A stretch of 64,000 nt of DNA. Source: an uncultured bacterium (GTDB taxonomy: Bacteria > Bacillota > Clostridia > Lachnospirales > Lachnospiraceae). Below are positions 32,479 through 42,159 of the stretch, one piece after another. Position 1 is the stretch's first letter; each line of letters begins with the position of its first letter. A program made the position numbers and the translations under genes. The DNA is taken from NCBI GenBank assembly GCA_947383005.1, contig CANDBT010000021.1, positions 1-64,000 on the forward strand, read 5' to 3'. The notes under the pieces were generated by a model, which worked only from the letters and a program-made list of their open reading frames with translations, was not told the DNA's origin and made no database searches.

Positions 32479-34068
32479 ATGTATAAAATCTTGATTGCCG
32501 ATGATGAAGGGATTGTCACAAATGCTTTGCAATTTATCATCGAAAAAAATTTTGGCGGCGAGTGCCAGGTTGCCGTTGCCAAAAACGGAAGACAAGCGAT
32601 TGAAGAGGCGGAGAGCTTTCAGCCCGATATTGCGCTGCTGGATATTCAGATGCCAGGTATCAATGGGTTAAAGGCTATGGAGGAAATTTGTGCTCAGAAC
32701 GCAAAAATAAAGATATTGATTCTCAGTGCCTATGATAATTTCGATTATGCCAAGGAGGCTTTGCGTCTGGGTGCGGTAGATTATCTGATGAAGCCGATAA
32801 ATAAGAAGGCGATTGTGGAGCGCCTGACGGCTATTATGCGTACGATTGACCAGGAACGGCAGAAACGTCGGGACGATTTGCTGGTAAAAGAAAAAATGGA
32901 GGCAGTAGTTCCGATAATTGAAAACGGGTTTATTGTCAGCCTGATTATTCAAAATGAGTATAAAGACAGCGGCATACAGTACAGGCGCCTTCTTGATCTT
33001 GAGGAAGATTATGGAATTATTATGGTTCTGGAGTGGGGGGAAGGCGGCGAGGAGGGAAGCATGGGCAACCCGGTAGGCTCCAGCGTCCTGGCTCACAAGT
33101 ATTATGACAAGATGGCAGAACTGGTAAAAGTGTATTTTAAAGCCTGCGTCAGCAATATCATGGGAAATATGATCGTCTGTGTGATTCCTTTCGGAGAAGC
33201 GAAAATGGAATACGGGGAGCGCCTCCGGGTAATTGAAAAGGCAAGAAATCTGGTAGCTTCTTTAAAGCATATGGCAGGTATTGATTTTAAGGCGGGAATT
33301 GGTTCTGTCCGCTCGTGGGAAGCGATGTTTGATTCTTATCAGGAAGCGTTAAATGCGCTGCGTCACGGCCGGAGGGAAGTGACTCACATTGATGACCTGA
33401 TTGTGAGGAATACGCAGGAGCAGCAGCAGCAAATGATGGAACAGGTGGTATTGGGGGCCGTCCTCGGCGGTATGGAGCATGATGTGCGCCAGGAGGCCAT
33501 GGTGTTTGCCGGCTGGGTGCAGAAAAATAAACGTAATGCTTTTGAAGAGGAGAAACTGCAGCTTACCGAGTTGTTTCTTGTAGCCAGACGTATGGTACAG
33601 GAACAGGGAGGGGAATATAAAAAAGGGCAGGAAGCTATGGGGGCTTTGCTTCGGTCTGAAAACGGTGAGGAACTGCGGCAGCGGTTTGTTGCGGCTATGG
33701 TGGATTTGGCAAAAGCTGTGGTGATCAAAAATCAGAAATCTGACGGTATCGTCACGAAGGCCCAGGAATATATCCGGCAGAATTTCCGGAAAGATTTGAC
33801 TTTGGAGGAGGTGGCGCAGACAGCAGGCATAAGTCCGTACTATTTCAGCAAGCTGTTTAAGGAAGGGACGGGAATGAATTTTACGGAGTACATAACCGGA
33901 CTTCGCATTGAGCGGGCCAAACAGCTTTTGTCTAACCGGGAATTAAGTATCAAGCAGGTGTGCCTGGATTCCGGTTACGGCAATCCGAATTATTTTAGCC
34001 GCATCTTTAAAAAATGGACGGGGATTACTCCTACTGAATTTCGGGATGGAATTTATGAAGATAAGTAA
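32479..34068 (+). CDS. YesN-family response regulator with AraC output domain
   Basis: From the ATG at 32479 (GGGAGCAGTAC upstream) the protein has 529 residues. The receiver domain carries Asp8, Asp9, phosphoacceptor Asp55 (DIALLDIQMPG), Ser83 and Lys105 (DYLMKPINK). A linker of about 290 residues with the GIGSVRSWEAMFDSYQEA element typical of YesN follows, then the AraC double HTH in the last 100 residues (DLTLEEVAQTAGISPYYFSK, GYGNPNYFSRIFKKW). The likely targets are transport genes; the nearest are the liv operon 400 bases downstream. Confidence 0.95.
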   Translation: MYKILIADDEGIVTNALQFIIEKNFGGECQVAVAKNGRQAIEEAESFQPDIALLDIQMPGINGLKAMEEICAQNAKIKILILSAYDNFDYAKEALRLGAVDYLMKPINKKAIVERLTAIMRTIDQERQKRRDDLLVKEKMEAVVPIIENGFIVSLIIQNEYKDSGIQYRRLLDLEEDYGIIMVLEWGEGGEEGSMGNPVGSSVLAHKYYDKMAELVKVYFKACVSNIMGNMIVCVIPFGEAKMEYGERLRVIEKARNLVASLKHMAGIDFKAGIGSVRSWEAMFDSYQEALNALRHGRREVTHIDDLIVRNTQEQQQQMMEQVVLGAVLGGMEHDVRQEAMVFAGWVQKNKRNAFEEEKLQLTELFLVARRMVQEQGGEYKKGQEAMGALLRSENGEELRQRFVAAMVDLAKAVVIKNQKSDGIVTKAQEYIRQNFRKDLTLEEVAQTAGISPYYFSKLFKEGTGMNFTEYITGLRIERAKQLLSNRELSIKQVCLDSGYGNPNYFSRIFKKWTGITPTEFRDGIYEDK

Positions 34069-34459
34069 CGACTCAGTTTAAAAATCCCCCTTGAGTTAGT
34101 GAAACTATACAAAGAATAGCACAAATTTGAAGCAAAATAATGCTATATTTTTCTATATATTTTAGAGATATGTTGAAAATATGCAGATTTTTGCAAGTTT
34201 GTGCTATTTTTTTTGTGGTATACTCAAATAAAGATAAAGTTGGGGCCAAAACTAAAGCGCCTGGGTTAGTACTGCCTTGCATTAATTCTCGAGTAATCTG
34301 CACTTGCTATCCGCGCCATCTGCACGTCTGCAAAACTCACCGTAGCCATCACTACGCCTTCGTTTCGCAGACGCACAGCTGACACGAATATCAAGCACGT
34401 TTTACTTCAAGATTAATGCAATGCAGTACTAGGTTATTGAAGAGAGGGGGATTTCGTTC
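34069..34459. other. Leader region of the liv operon with promoter and family E repeat
   Basis: An extended -10 promoter-like element, TGGTATACT at 34216-34224, follows a T-rich stretch. Repeat family E fills 34256-34435 (TCTGCACGTCTGCAAAAC, then TTCGCAGACGCACAG and AATGCAGTACTAG, with complementary TAGTACTGCCTTGCATTA near the left end), so the whole block can fold into a long hairpin. AGAGAGGGGG before livH serves as RBS. Confidence 0.55.
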
Positions 34460-35323
34460 ATGAGCATGTTTTTGCAGGCTTGCGTCAATGGGCTGCTGAT
34501 GGGAGGGTTTTATTCCCTGATGGGGATGGGCCAAAATATAATTTTTGGTGTAATGAAAATTGTAAATTTCTGTCATGGTGAGATGTTGATGGTAGGAATG
34601 TATCTGACATTTATTCTTTATACGTTTTTTGGCATTGATCCCTATCTGGCTGTTCCCATTGTGGCTGTTACGATGTTCTGCCTTGGGTCTTTGATTCAGC
34701 ACACGCTGATTACTCCGTCGCTGGGGACGAAAAGTTTTACCAATCTGTTGTTTTTGACCGTGGGCCTTGGCCTGCTGCTTTCCAACGGCGCCTTGGTGAT
34801 TTTCGGCTCCGAGTACCGTTCTATCCGTACCGCTTATTCCCAGACTTATATCCAGTTGGGGCCGGTGACGATGGCTTTGCCAAGATTAATCAGCTTTGGC
34901 GTATTGATTGTAGTAACGGTTGCGTTATTTGCATTTTTAAAGTATACCACTATCGGCAAACAGATCCGTGCCGTGTCCCAGAATCCGGTGGGGGCGGAGG
35001 TAGTTGGCATTGATGTCAAGAAGATTTACATATTGACTTATGGTTTGGGGATTGCGCTGGCAGGGACAGCGGGAGCTTTGCTGACACAGTTTTATACTAT
35101 TTTTCCCACGGCAGGCGCCAGTTTTGGCTTTCGCGCTTTGATTGTAGTGGTTGTGGGCGGATTGGGCTCAATTCCCGGGGCTTTCCTGGCCGGTATCTTT
35201 TTGGGCTTATTGGAAACGATGAGCGCTTTGTTTATCAGTCCATCCTACAGCGATTTAATTGTATTCATGACTTTTATTGTGATATTGGTAGTCCGTCAGA
35301 CGATGATAGCAAGGAGGAAATAA
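34460..35323 (+). CDS. livH: ABC transporter permease, LivH type
   Basis: The 287-residue polytopic protein is the first permease of a branched-chain amino acid type (HAAT) importer. The motif NGLLMGGFYSLMGMGQNIIF at the N-terminus and GFRALIVVVVGGLGSIPGAF near the C-terminus are characteristic of LivH. Eight or so hydrophobic segments are visible. It is the first gene of livH-livM-livG-livF, each separated by one or two bases or overlapping, with a binding protein gene following. Confidence 0.93.
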   Translation: MSMFLQACVNGLLMGGFYSLMGMGQNIIFGVMKIVNFCHGEMLMVGMYLTFILYTFFGIDPYLAVPIVAVTMFCLGSLIQHTLITPSLGTKSFTNLLFLTVGLGLLLSNGALVIFGSEYRSIRTAYSQTYIQLGPVTMALPRLISFGVLIVVTVALFAFLKYTTIGKQIRAVSQNPVGAEVVGIDVKKIYILTYGLGIALAGTAGALLTQFYTIFPTAGASFGFRALIVVVVGGLGSIPGAFLAGIFLGLLETMSALFISPSYSDLIVFMTFIVILVVRQTMIARRK

Positions 35324-35324
35324 T

Positions 35325-36383
35325 ATGGATAGCAAGAAAGCGGTATATGCTTATTATCGGAATCTGGCCATAGTGATCGGTTTGCTTTTGCTGATATTTG
35401 CCCTTATTCCCACAATGGTAAAGTCACCTTATATATTAAATATTTTTGTGCTGGTCTTTTATATGTCTACCTTGTCTATGGCGTGGAATCTTTTGGGAGG
35501 AATGACTGGTCAGAATTCCCTTGGCCATGCAGCTTATATGGGTTTGGGGGCATATGCCTGCTGCTTGTTGGTAGTGAAGACGGGAGCAAATCCCTGGCTG
35601 GCCGCCCTGTTTGGCATGCTTGTGGTAGGACTGGTTGCCGGTATTGTCTTTTATCCGTGTTTCATTTTGCGGGGGCCTTATTTTACTCTGGTTTCCATCG
35701 CTTTCGGTGAGTCAATCCGCCAGATTATCATTAATTCGGAGTTCTTTGGCAGGGCGAGCGGCGTGGGGCTGCCTTTTGGCAGCGACTCCTGGCTGAATTT
35801 CCGTTTTACCAGCAAAGTCCCTTACTATTATGTAGGGCTGGCAATGATGATCGGTGTCTATTTGGTGATGAAAAAGATTGACCGGTCCAAAATGGGATTT
35901 GCTTTGAAAACGATCCGTGAGGATGAAGACGCGGCGGCGGCTATCGGCATTAACCCGACGCGCTATAAGATTATGGCGGTGGTGATTTCCGCCATGGTGG
36001 CCGGATTGGTAGGATTTTTTTATGCCAGCTACATCCGTTATATCGACCCGGAACTGATGATACAGGCCAAATCCACCGAGTCGGTGCTGCCTGCAGTAGT
36101 AGGTGGTGCGGCTTATGTGGAAGGCCCTATTGTGGGAGGCCTGATTATGATTCCTTTGTCCGAGTATTTGCGGGCCAATTTCAGCAGCATCCTGCCGGGT
36201 ATTAATATGCTGATGTATGCCGTTGTGCTTTTGGTAGTGATCCGGTTCCGCCCTACGGGTATTTTGGGCTGGTATATGAACAGCAGGACAAAAAAACTTA
36301 TCGATGAAAAAGTCCTCAAAAAACCTTCTCTGGAAATCCTGGAGGAAGTGGAAATGATGGAATATCAAAAGAAGGAGGCGTAA
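35325..36383 (+). CDS. livM: ABC transporter permease, LivM type
   Basis: The 352-residue second permease shows the LivM hallmarks MAWNLLGGMTGQNSLGHAAY and MGFALKTIREDEDAAAAIGI, the cytoplasmic loop that contacts the ATPase. It begins one base after livH. The C-terminal tail (RTKKLIDEKVLKKPSLEILE) is charged and longer than in many homologues. Confidence 0.93.
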   Translation: MDSKKAVYAYYRNLAIVIGLLLLIFALIPTMVKSPYILNIFVLVFYMSTLSMAWNLLGGMTGQNSLGHAAYMGLGAYACCLLVVKTGANPWLAALFGMLVVGLVAGIVFYPCFILRGPYFTLVSIAFGESIRQIIINSEFFGRASGVGLPFGSDSWLNFRFTSKVPYYYVGLAMMIGVYLVMKKIDRSKMGFALKTIREDEDAAAAIGINPTRYKIMAVVISAMVAGLVGFFYASYIRYIDPELMIQAKSTESVLPAVVGGAAYVEGPIVGGLIMIPLSEYLRANFSSILPGINMLMYAVVLLVVIRFRPTGILGWYMNSRTKKLIDEKVLKKPSLEILEEVEMMEYQKKEA

Positions 36384-36384
36384 G

Positions 36385-37134
36385 ATGGCAGAATCTCCGG
36401 TTATCGAAGTTCAGAATATTACCAAACGTTTTAAGGGCCTGACTGCTGTCAAGGAAGTATCCTTTTCGGTACGGGAAGGCGGCATCACCGGAATGATCGG
36501 ACCGAATGGCGCGGGAAAATCAACCACGTTTAATATGATATGCGGGTATTATCCGCCGACGGAAGGCAGGATTTTTTATAAGGGTAAAGATATTACCGAC
36601 AAAAAAGCGTATGAGTACACCAATATGAAAATTGCCCGCACCTTTCAGATCATGAAGCCTCTGAAAAATTTAAGTGTGCTGGACAATGTAGTTGCGTCTT
36701 CTTATTTTGGCCACGCCGGAGCGAAAAATGTGCGGGAGGCAAGAGAAAGGGCCATGGAAGTGCTGCAGTTTACCGGGCTTTATGATAAACGGCATGTTTT
36801 GTCCAAGGATATGGGAACTCCCGACCAGAAACGGCTGGAGATGGCCAGGGCTTTGGCTACGAAACCGGAAATGCTGTTTCTTGACGAAAATATGGCTGGC
36901 CTGAATCCGGCAGAGACGGAGGAAGCTATTCGTCTGATACGCAGAATCAATGAATCGGGAGTGACGATTTTGTTGATTGAACATATTATGCAGGCGGTCG
37001 TCAGCCTGTGCGAGGAGGTTATTGTGCTTCATCACGGGGAAAAAATCGCAGAGGGAACACCGGAGCAGGTAATGAATGACCCCTATGTGATGGAGGTGTA
37101 CCTGGGCACGAAAAAGGAGGAAGCACATGCTTAA
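36385..37134 (+). CDS. livG: ABC transporter ATP-binding protein, LivG type
   Basis: The 249-residue ATPase has Walker [15 protein letters not shown], Walker [12 protein letters not shown] (LivG usually has DEPxAG; here Asn replaces Pro), and H-loop LLIEHIM. The signature region reads [16 protein letters not shown] where LSYGQQRxLExARAL is expected: the LSGGQ-like motif is altered to GTPDQ. This degenerate signature is worth noting, although LivF carries a canonical one. The gene overlaps livF by eight bases. Confidence 0.92.
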   Translation: MAESPVIEVQNITKRFKGLTAVKEVSFSVREGGITGMIGPNGAGKSTTFNMICGYYPPTEGRIFYKGKDITDKKAYEYTNMKIARTFQIMKPLKNLSVLDNVVASSYFGHAGAKNVREARERAMEVLQFTGLYDKRHVLSKDMGTPDQKRLEMARALATKPEMLFLDENMAGLNPAETEEAIRLIRRINESGVTILLIEHIMQAVVSLCEEVIVLHHGEKIAEGTPEQVMNDPYVMEVYLGTKKEEAHA

Positions 37135-37834
37135 AGTCGAGGGATTGCATGCAGGGTATGGCTCCGTCAATATTCTGTGGGATATCAGTTTTACCTTGGA
37201 AGACGGGGAAATTGTAGCTATTTTAGGTTCTAACGGGGCGGGAAAAACCACTATGGTCCGTGCTGTTACCGGAATGTTAAAGCCCGCTTCCGGCTCGGTT
37301 TCCTTTAACAATGAGGAGATGGCAAAGAAAAATTCGCGGATGATTTTGAACAGCGGTATTGTACAGGTCCCGGAAGGAAGGCAGCTTTTTACCGAGATGA
37401 CCGTACTTGAGAATCTGCAGATGGGGGCATTCAACAAAGAGACAAAAATTCATTTTCAGGATAATTTGAAAAAAGCTTATCAATGGTTCCCTAAGCTGGA
37501 GGAGAGGGCAAAGCAGGCGGCGGGGACGCTCTCAGGAGGAGAACAGCAGATGGTGGCGGTGGCCAGGGCGCTGATCGGCGAACCGAAACTACTGATTTTG
37601 GATGAACCGTCCCTGGGGCTGGCGCCCAATATTGTCGATGATATTTTGCAGGTGGCGTCTACGCTGGCCAAAAATGACGGGATTTCGGTGCTTTTGGTAG
37701 AGCAGGATATTACCAAAGCGCTGGCGGCTGCGGACAGAGGATATGTTATTGAAAACGGCCGGATTGTCCTGGAGGGCACGGCATCAGAACTGCAGGCCAA
37801 TGAACATGTGAAGAAAGCCTATCTCGGAATTTGA
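37127..37834 (+). CDS. livF: ABC transporter ATP-binding protein, LivF type
   Basis: The 235-residue ATPase has Walker A GSNGAGKTTMVRAV, signature LSGGEQQMVAVARAL, Walker B LLILDEPSLGLAP and H-loop-equivalent LLVEQDI. This is the typical LivF set. It overlaps livG and closes the permease/ATPase part of the operon; a 283-base gap with a family C hairpin precedes the binding protein gene, which may set different expression levels for the two parts. Confidence 0.94.
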   Translation: MLKVEGLHAGYGSVNILWDISFTLEDGEIVAILGSNGAGKTTMVRAVTGMLKPASGSVSFNNEEMAKKNSRMILNSGIVQVPEGRQLFTEMTVLENLQMGAFNKETKIHFQDNLKKAYQWFPKLEERAKQAAGTLSGGEQQMVAVARALIGEPKLLILDEPSLGLAPNIVDDILQVASTLAKNDGISVLLVEQDITKALAAADRGYVIENGRIVLEGTASELQANEHVKKAYLGI

Positions 37835-37966
37835 ATGTTTAGGATTTTATCAGGATTTTGCGCCGCCAGCGATGCGGTGTGAAATAGAGCTGGCTTTATA
37901 GTGAATGATAAATTATTTTGTCGTTTACTATAATATTGGGCCGGCAAGAAACAAGTTGGTAAAAAT

Positions 37967-38091
37967 GTACTCTCAAAATTTCTTTTGCACCATCTCACAA
38001 AATCAGGAACAAAGAGGCTTCGGGAGTACATAAAAGAGTACTCTCGGAAAATCAACCACAAAGGTGGGGGCAAGAGAGTTTCCGAGAGTGC
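37967..38091. repeat. Repeat family C in the livK leader
   Basis: A first half begins GTACTCTC at 37967 with TTTTGCACCATCTCACAAAA and ends CGGGAGTAC at 38021-38029. A second, stronger stem follows: GTACTCTCGGAAA at 38038-38050 with TTTCCGAGAGTGC at 38079-38091. Related copies lie at 45051-45204, 45212-45413 and 55390-55469, each just before a gene start. Confidence 0.65.
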
Positions 38092-38117
38092 TCAAAATGA
38101 ATAAGGAGGGAAAAATT

Positions 38118-39479
38118 ATGAAATTGAGAAAACTCACATCCCTGTTGTGCGTGGCAGCCGTGGCTATGTCTGCGCTGTCCGGCTGTTCCGGTTCCGGCGG
38201 TTCCGAGACGACAGCGGCAACAGAGGCAACGACGACAGCAGCGGCCGGCGGGGAAAGCAAAGCTGAGGCAGAAGGAGAGACGGAGCCGGCCGGAGCCGAA
38301 CTGACTGGCGAACCCATTAAAATCGGCACCATTTATGCGATGTCCGGCGGTTCTGCTGCCATCGGTACAAACATTCTGCGCGGCATTGATTTTGCTGTGG
38401 CAGAGATTAACGCGGCAGGCGGTGTGGACGGCCGTCCGCTGGAAGTGGTCCGGGGCGATCATGCGGGGGATGCTGCTACCGGAAGGTCTGAAGCAGAGCG
38501 CCTGATTACCCAGGAACATGTAGACGTGATGATGGGCTGCCATATGTCTGTGGTAACGGAAGTTGTGGCTCAGGTGTGCCAACAGTATGGCGTTCCCATG
38601 ATCACAGCCATCTCCACTTTGGACAGGCTGTCCAACGAAGAACATAAAGATATGGATTATTTCTTCCGTTTGTGCCCGTTGAATTCCGTGTATGTGGAAG
38701 ATATGCTGATGTATCTGAGGGATTCTAAAGAACAGACCGGAGAGGAAATCAAAACCGTAGCTATTTTTACGGACAGGGCGGCTATCGGCCAGGAATTGAT
38801 CCGCTGCGTGGAATTGTTTAAAGACGAGTATGGCCTGGAATTGGTGGCGACAGTCGATTATACCAGCAACGCCACGGATTTGAGCGCTCAGGTATTGGCG
38901 TTAAAGCAGGCCAATCCCGACGCAATTCTCTGCGATTCCTATATCGGTGATGCGACGCTGTTTATCCAAACCCTGAAGGAGCAGAATTACAGTCCCAAGA
39001 TGATCGTAGCTAAGGCCAACGGCTTTACCGATCCTTCCTTTATCACCAATTTAGGCAGCATTGCCAACGGCGTGGCTTCGGTAGTGGAATTCAACCCGGA
39101 TCTGACAAACGGTAAAGAGATCAACGAGGAATTCAAGGCTGAGTTCGGAGTGGACATGAACGGGCATTCAGCCGAATCTTATACCGTAGTATGGCTGTTT
39201 AAGGCGGCTATTGAGGCGGCTGGCAGCGCTGAAGGGGAAGCGGTCAAAGAGGCTTTGGCCAATATTGAAATCAATGGGGAATTCCCCGGCGGGCGCAAAA
39301 TTGTCCTGCCTTATGACAAGATTAAATTCGAGAATTATGATTTGGCAGGCGAAGCTCACTACAGAGACAATACTTCTGCGTCTGTAGCTATCGCCCAGAT
39401 TCAGGACGGCGAGTGGAAGACGGTTTGGCCGTTTGATTTCTCGGATACAAAAATTGCTTATCCGGCTCCTTTGCAGTAA
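38118..39479 (+). CDS. livK: Branched-chain amino acid type ABC substrate-binding lipoprotein
   Basis: From the ATG at 38118 (AAGGAGGG upstream) the protein has 453 residues. It has a lipoprotein signal (LSGCSGSGG), an Ala/Thr/Glu linker, and a type I binding fold of the LivJ/LivK group: PIKIGTIYAMSGGSAAIGTN, NAAGGVDGRPLEVVRGDHAG, VMMGCHMSVVTEVVAQVCQQ, and a C-terminal SYTVVWLFKAAIEAA. It is the natural partner of LivHMGF upstream. Such proteins bind amino acids, but amides, urea or aromatic compounds are also possible. A close paralogue lies at 40714. Confidence 0.92.
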   Translation: MKLRKLTSLLCVAAVAMSALSGCSGSGGSETTAATEATTTAAAGGESKAEAEGETEPAGAELTGEPIKIGTIYAMSGGSAAIGTNILRGIDFAVAEINAAGGVDGRPLEVVRGDHAGDAATGRSEAERLITQEHVDVMMGCHMSVVTEVVAQVCQQYGVPMITAISTLDRLSNEEHKDMDYFFRLCPLNSVYVEDMLMYLRDSKEQTGEEIKTVAIFTDRAAIGQELIRCVELFKDEYGLELVATVDYTSNATDLSAQVLALKQANPDAILCDSYIGDATLFIQTLKEQNYSPKMIVAKANGFTDPSFITNLGSIANGVASVVEFNPDLTNGKEINEEFKAEFGVDMNGHSAESYTVVWLFKAAIEAAGSAEGEAVKEALANIEINGEFPGGRKIVLPYDKIKFENYDLAGEAHYRDNTSASVAIAQIQDGEWKTVWPFDFSDTKIAYPAPLQ

Positions 39480-39511
39480 ACGGATAAAATTTGGGTTAAA
39501 AATCCAGGTAT

Positions 39512-39572
39512 CGAGTAGGGAAGATTTTCCCCTACTCGCCGTGCCGGGAAGATGCCAGCTTTAGCTGGCATC
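39512..39572 (+). terminator. Hairpins after livK
   Basis: CGAGTAGGGAA (39512-39522) pairs with TTCCCCTACTCG (39527-39538), the same stem type as the glyS terminator. A second perfect hairpin, GATGCCAGCT/AGCTGGCATC, is at 39551-39572. T runs are weak, so this may be a processed or bidirectional end between convergent genes. Confidence 0.55.
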
Positions 39573-39613
39573 TTCCTTTGGGCGCCCGTGTGCGTAAAAA
39601 AGGCGGTGGTCAG

Positions 39614-40117
39614 TCACCGCCTTTTCCCATATTCTTCCTTCAAATATTCCTCCGATTCTTCCCTCGATTTGAATATGATGATATGCTTGTTTTTCCGATA
39701 TTTTTCAACCGACTGATAGATTTGCGGCAAACTTTTTTGGGGGAAATCAAGGATGAATTGCCTGAATTCAGGGTCAAATTCTGTCTCGTGCCACGGCAAA
39801 TCGTCCCGTTCTTTCCCGATTCTGGATTCGGCGCCCGCAAGGCAGATTTCTAAGGGAAAATCCAGGAGAAAAACGGTATCGCAATATCTTAAGCGCATTT
39901 CCAGCGTCCGGCTATAATTCCCGTCGATAATCCATCGGTCTTGCATGAGAATATGATTGAGTTTCTGATCAAATTCCTGCCTGGAAACCGTCGTCTTATC
40001 CGGTTTGTGCCATATCCTGTCAAGGTGATAAAGAGGGAGATGGGTTATTTCCCTGAGCTTTTTTGAAAATGTACTTTTACCGGCGCCAGGACTTCCGATG
40101 ACGATTATTCTTTTCAT
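39614..40117 (-). CDS. P-loop NTPase, adenylate kinase/FlaR-like
   Basis: The 167-residue cytoplasmic protein has Walker A GSPGAGKSTFSKKL at the start, the DRIWHKPDKT and RWIIDGNYSRTLEMRL segments of the FlaR/topology-modulation family of small kinases, and DTVFLLDFPLEIC. The substrate is unknown; relatives are annotated as adenylate-kinase-like. It is convergent with livK and lies between the two binding-protein paralogues, interrupting an otherwise collinear transport cluster. Confidence 0.85.
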   Translation of the reverse strand: MKRIIVIGSPGAGKSTFSKKLREITHLPLYHLDRIWHKPDKTTVSRQEFDQKLNHILMQDRWIIDGNYSRTLEMRLRYCDTVFLLDFPLEICLAGAESRIGKERDDLPWHETEFDPEFRQFILDFPQKSLPQIYQSVEKYRKNKHIIIFKSREESEEYLKEEYGKRR

Positions 40118-40713
40118 GGTTCTTCCTCACTATATTCCTATCGTTCCGGTAATTGTCAGTCCCATCTGTCTGGCAACACGCCGTCCTTTGTGTTCATTCA
40201 TTAAAAGTAAACCCGCACCCTGTCTCCTTGGCACGTTTGACCACTTCAATATCTTCGTTTGATTCCATCTGGTGGGGTCTCACGAGTGTATTTATTTGCC
40301 AAATGATTGGGTGATTCTGCGGAAATATTCATTTATTCATTTGACGTTGATTTTAGCATGTTTCATTGCTTTGGTAAAGTACCAAAATGCTGATAAAATG
40401 GCTTTTATGAATTCGTCTATCAAATTTATGTATTCATAAGTATTCTGCAATTAAATTCCTTGCGGCTCTGGCGCCTTTATCCATAACCTTATATTTATGC
40501 AAATTATCCATAGCGCGCTATGTTGACATTTGCTATAATATTTGTGCAAAGCGGAAAAAAGCTCCTTATAAAATAGTTCCGATAGGAACAGGAAGGGAGT
40601 GAAACGGTTTGAGTAAATACAACGAGAAAAGCAAAGAGACAAAAGGGAAATGTAAATAAATCGTTATGTGGCATATGGCAATGGCAAACGGAGAAGAATG
40701 AGGGGAAAATCGG
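40118..40713. other. Long gap, possible coding remnant on the minus strand
   Basis: No intact gene was seen. On the minus strand about 40195-40300 one frame reads LVRPHQMESNEDIEVVKRAK followed by ETGCGFTFNE, which looks protein-like but is short and without a start. Bases 40520-40540 (TTGACATTTGCTATAAT) contain promoter-like elements. A GAGGGG before the GTG at 40714 is the RBS of the next gene. Confidence 0.35.
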
Positions 40714-42090
40714 GTGAAGAAATATAGGTGTATGTTGTTGGCGGCAATCATGATATTTGTACTTGCTGCCTGCAAAAAAGCGGGCAGTCCCGGCCAGCGG
40801 CCAGGCGGAGGGGATATTTTGTCTGTGGATGTTCCTGACGGTTTGGAAACTCCTGCAGAGGATAATCTGGCTGATGTTGGGACAGGATTTGGGCATGGGT
40901 ATGGGGCGGAAGAGGACGCACAGAGGGAAGATCCTATCCGCATCGGCGCCATCTATGCCCTCAGTGGCGATAATGCAGCAATCGGAACCAATATTTTGCG
41001 GGGGATTGATTTCGCCGTGGAAGAGATCAACCAGGCAGGCGGAGTCAACGGGAGGCCGTTGGAGGTTATCCGGGGGGACACCCAAGGGGATGCAAAAAGA
41101 GCCGGACTGGTGGCGGAACGCCTGATTACCGAGGAAAACGTACGCGCGGTTATCGGCTGCCATCAGAGCACGCTGACGGAGATTGTCGCCCAGGTATGTC
41201 AGCAGCACAAGATTCCCATGATTACGGCCATATCCACGGTGAACAGCATATCGGCTCATCCAAACGAGTATTTTTTCCGTCTATGTCCGATGAATTCCCT
41301 GTATTTGGAAAATATGTTTATGTACCTGAAAGATCAGGAAGAGCAGACAGGGAGTGAAGTGAAGAGGATTGCTGTATTTGCGGATAATGGTATGATCGGG
41401 CAGGAGGCAATCCGCTGCGCCAGGATTTATGCTCCTCAGTACGGGATGGAAATTGTGAAGGAAATCTGCTACAGGCAGGGTTCGGCTGATTTGACGAAAG
41501 AGATTCTGGAACTTAAGGAGGCAGATGCGGATGCCGTTTTGGCAGAGAGTTATGTCTCGGATGCCATACTTTTGATGAAAACGATGCAGGAACTGGATTA
41601 CCAACCACCTATCCTTATTGCTAAAGCCAACGGTTTTGCCGATCCCAGTTTTATCCCGGCGACGAAGGAGTTTTCCAACGGACTTACTTCCGTGGTGGAA
41701 TGGAACCCGGATTTGGCGAAAGGGAAAGAGGCCAATAAACGGTTTAAAGAGATTTTTGGCATTGATATGAACGGGCATTCGGCAGAGGCATATACGGCGA
41801 TTTGGACATTTAAGACAGCTTTTGAACAGGCAGGGACAGACGACGGCGAGTCTGTAAAAAACGCTCTGGCAGCTATGAATATCCAAGGCTCATTCCCCAA
41901 TGGACCGGAGATTATTCTCCCTTATGACTGCATTCGGTTTGAAAATCATTGGTTTGACGGGGTCCGGTATTATAATAACAACACTTCTGCTTCGGTAGCG
42001 ATCGCACAGATCCAGGATGGCGAATATAAGACGGTATGGCCGTTTGCTTATTCGGATCAGAAGATTATCTATCCGGCAGAATATCATTAG
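40714..42090 (+). CDS. Second branched-chain amino acid type binding lipoprotein
   Basis: The 458-residue protein starts at a GTG (40714) and has a lipobox LAAC. It parallels the livK product throughout: IRIGAIYALSGDNAAIGTNI, NQAGGVNGRPLEVIRGDTQG, VIGCHQSTLTEIVAQVCQQH, PMITAISTVNSISAHPNEYF and a shared C-terminal TVWPF motif. It is evidently a tandem paralogue that probably uses the same LivHMGF permease with a different ligand. The linker after the lipobox is Gly/Pro rich instead of Ala/Thr rich. Confidence 0.9.
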   Translation: MKKYRCMLLAAIMIFVLAACKKAGSPGQRPGGGDILSVDVPDGLETPAEDNLADVGTGFGHGYGAEEDAQREDPIRIGAIYALSGDNAAIGTNILRGIDFAVEEINQAGGVNGRPLEVIRGDTQGDAKRAGLVAERLITEENVRAVIGCHQSTLTEIVAQVCQQHKIPMITAISTVNSISAHPNEYFFRLCPMNSLYLENMFMYLKDQEEQTGSEVKRIAVFADNGMIGQEAIRCARIYAPQYGMEIVKEICYRQGSADLTKEILELKEADADAVLAESYVSDAILLMKTMQELDYQPPILIAKANGFADPSFIPATKEFSNGLTSVVEWNPDLAKGKEANKRFKEIFGIDMNGHSAEAYTAIWTFKTAFEQAGTDDGESVKNALAAMNIQGSFPNGPEIILPYDCIRFENHWFDGVRYYNNNTSASVAIAQIQDGEYKTVWPFAYSDQKIIYPAEYH

Positions 42091-42159
42091 CAGAAGTCTG
42101 AATTTCAGATTGAATGCGTTGGTTCTAACAAGAACGGATATTGGAAGGTGGTGTAGTGA

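Noticed and set aside
35712-36368. Long minus-strand frame opposite livM
   Set aside because: His/Arg/Gln-rich shadow translation of the livM coding strand with no ribosome binding site.
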